From NCBI GenBank assembly GCA_046330935.1, contig JAXLRU010000006.1, positions 186,001-250,000 on the forward strand: a stretch of 64,000 nucleotides of DNA, in the 5' to 3' direction. Positions 64,000 to 64,000 of this stretch are shown here, piece by piece. Both the position numbers and the translations under genes were made by a program. Below the pieces are notes generated by a model. The model saw nothing but the letters and a program-made list of their open reading frames with translations. It did no database searches and was not told the origin of the DNA. The stretch comes from JAXLRU01 sp046330935 (GTDB lineage: Bacteria; Actinomycetota; Actinomycetes; Actinomycetales; Kineosporiaceae). How positions within the stretch are numbered: the stretch's first letter is position 1; each line of letters begins with the position of its first letter.

Positions 64000-64000
64000 C

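Overview
The window is a very G+C-rich (roughly three quarters by eye) chromosomal segment of an actinobacterium. The evidence is mycothiol conjugate amidase (mca) beside a DUF4307 gene and greA, a SigK/RskA pair, LytR-CpsA-Psr (LCP) wall ligases, very high third-position G+C, many GTG starts and several leaderless-looking promoters. Three chemoreceptor genes imply a motile lineage, as in Kineosporiales or Geodermatophilales; I cannot name a genus. I saw no rRNA, tRNA, CRISPR array, transposase or phage gene.

Layout. 1-7091: start of a DUF255 thioredoxin-like protein, a protein with four tandem cold-shock domains, a broken lipoprotein gene and a 1351-residue exported protein joining a lysozyme-like domain to an SGNH esterase. 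7271-14474: a DHFR-like reductase, a DEAD-box helicase, a broken acetyltransferase, a GH3 beta-glucosidase with a palindromic operator, and a broken chemoreceptor. 14497-19517: a DUF2252 protein, a K+ channel with cytoplasmic NAD-binding domains, and a soluble PAS chemoreceptor with an unusual signalling tip. 19525-25182: mca with a small membrane protein, DUF4307 and greA, a perfect 20-bp hairpin terminator, a DrrAB-like ABC exporter and an AI-2E family permease. 25315-30525: an ECF sigma factor fused to an anti-sigma-like zinc motif, a membrane helix and a long tail; a structured leader before a KPS/THP-repeat secreted protein; and a YczE/MocR divergent pair.

30539-36022: aquaporin, msrA, a 525-bp gap with two covarying palindromes, a Uma2 nuclease, a stand-alone LigD-type polymerase, hemerythrin and a sucrase/ferredoxin-like protein. 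36044-39887: a four-gene operon (molybdopterin oxidoreductase, fasciclin lipoprotein, sigK, rskA) with a SigK-like promoter in front, matching the logic of the mycobacterial SigK regulon. 40064-44211: an LLM monooxygenase/FMN reductase operon with an 18-bp palindrome, a superinfection-immunity-like protein, and a CDGSH / diiron-oxygenase-like pair. 44494-54185: an exported GH5 cellulase, a SpoIIE-type phosphatase divergent from a MoxR ATPase/VWA pair, and two LCP genes, the second lacking the catalytic motifs. 54225-64000: a metzincin protease with seven Ig-like repeats, cystathionine beta-synthase, a chemoreceptor, an 18-codon leader ORF coupled to an SGNH hydrolase, a broken class I glutamine amidotransferase and the C-terminal part of APS kinase.

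Two window-wide patterns matter. First, seven otherwise well-conserved genes each need at least one 1-bp shift to read through, which suggests uncorrected indels in the sequence more than real gene decay. Second, many genes start 6-8 bases after a TANNNT box (leaderless), and others overlap their upstream neighbour by GTGA or ATGA, so operon coupling is dense.
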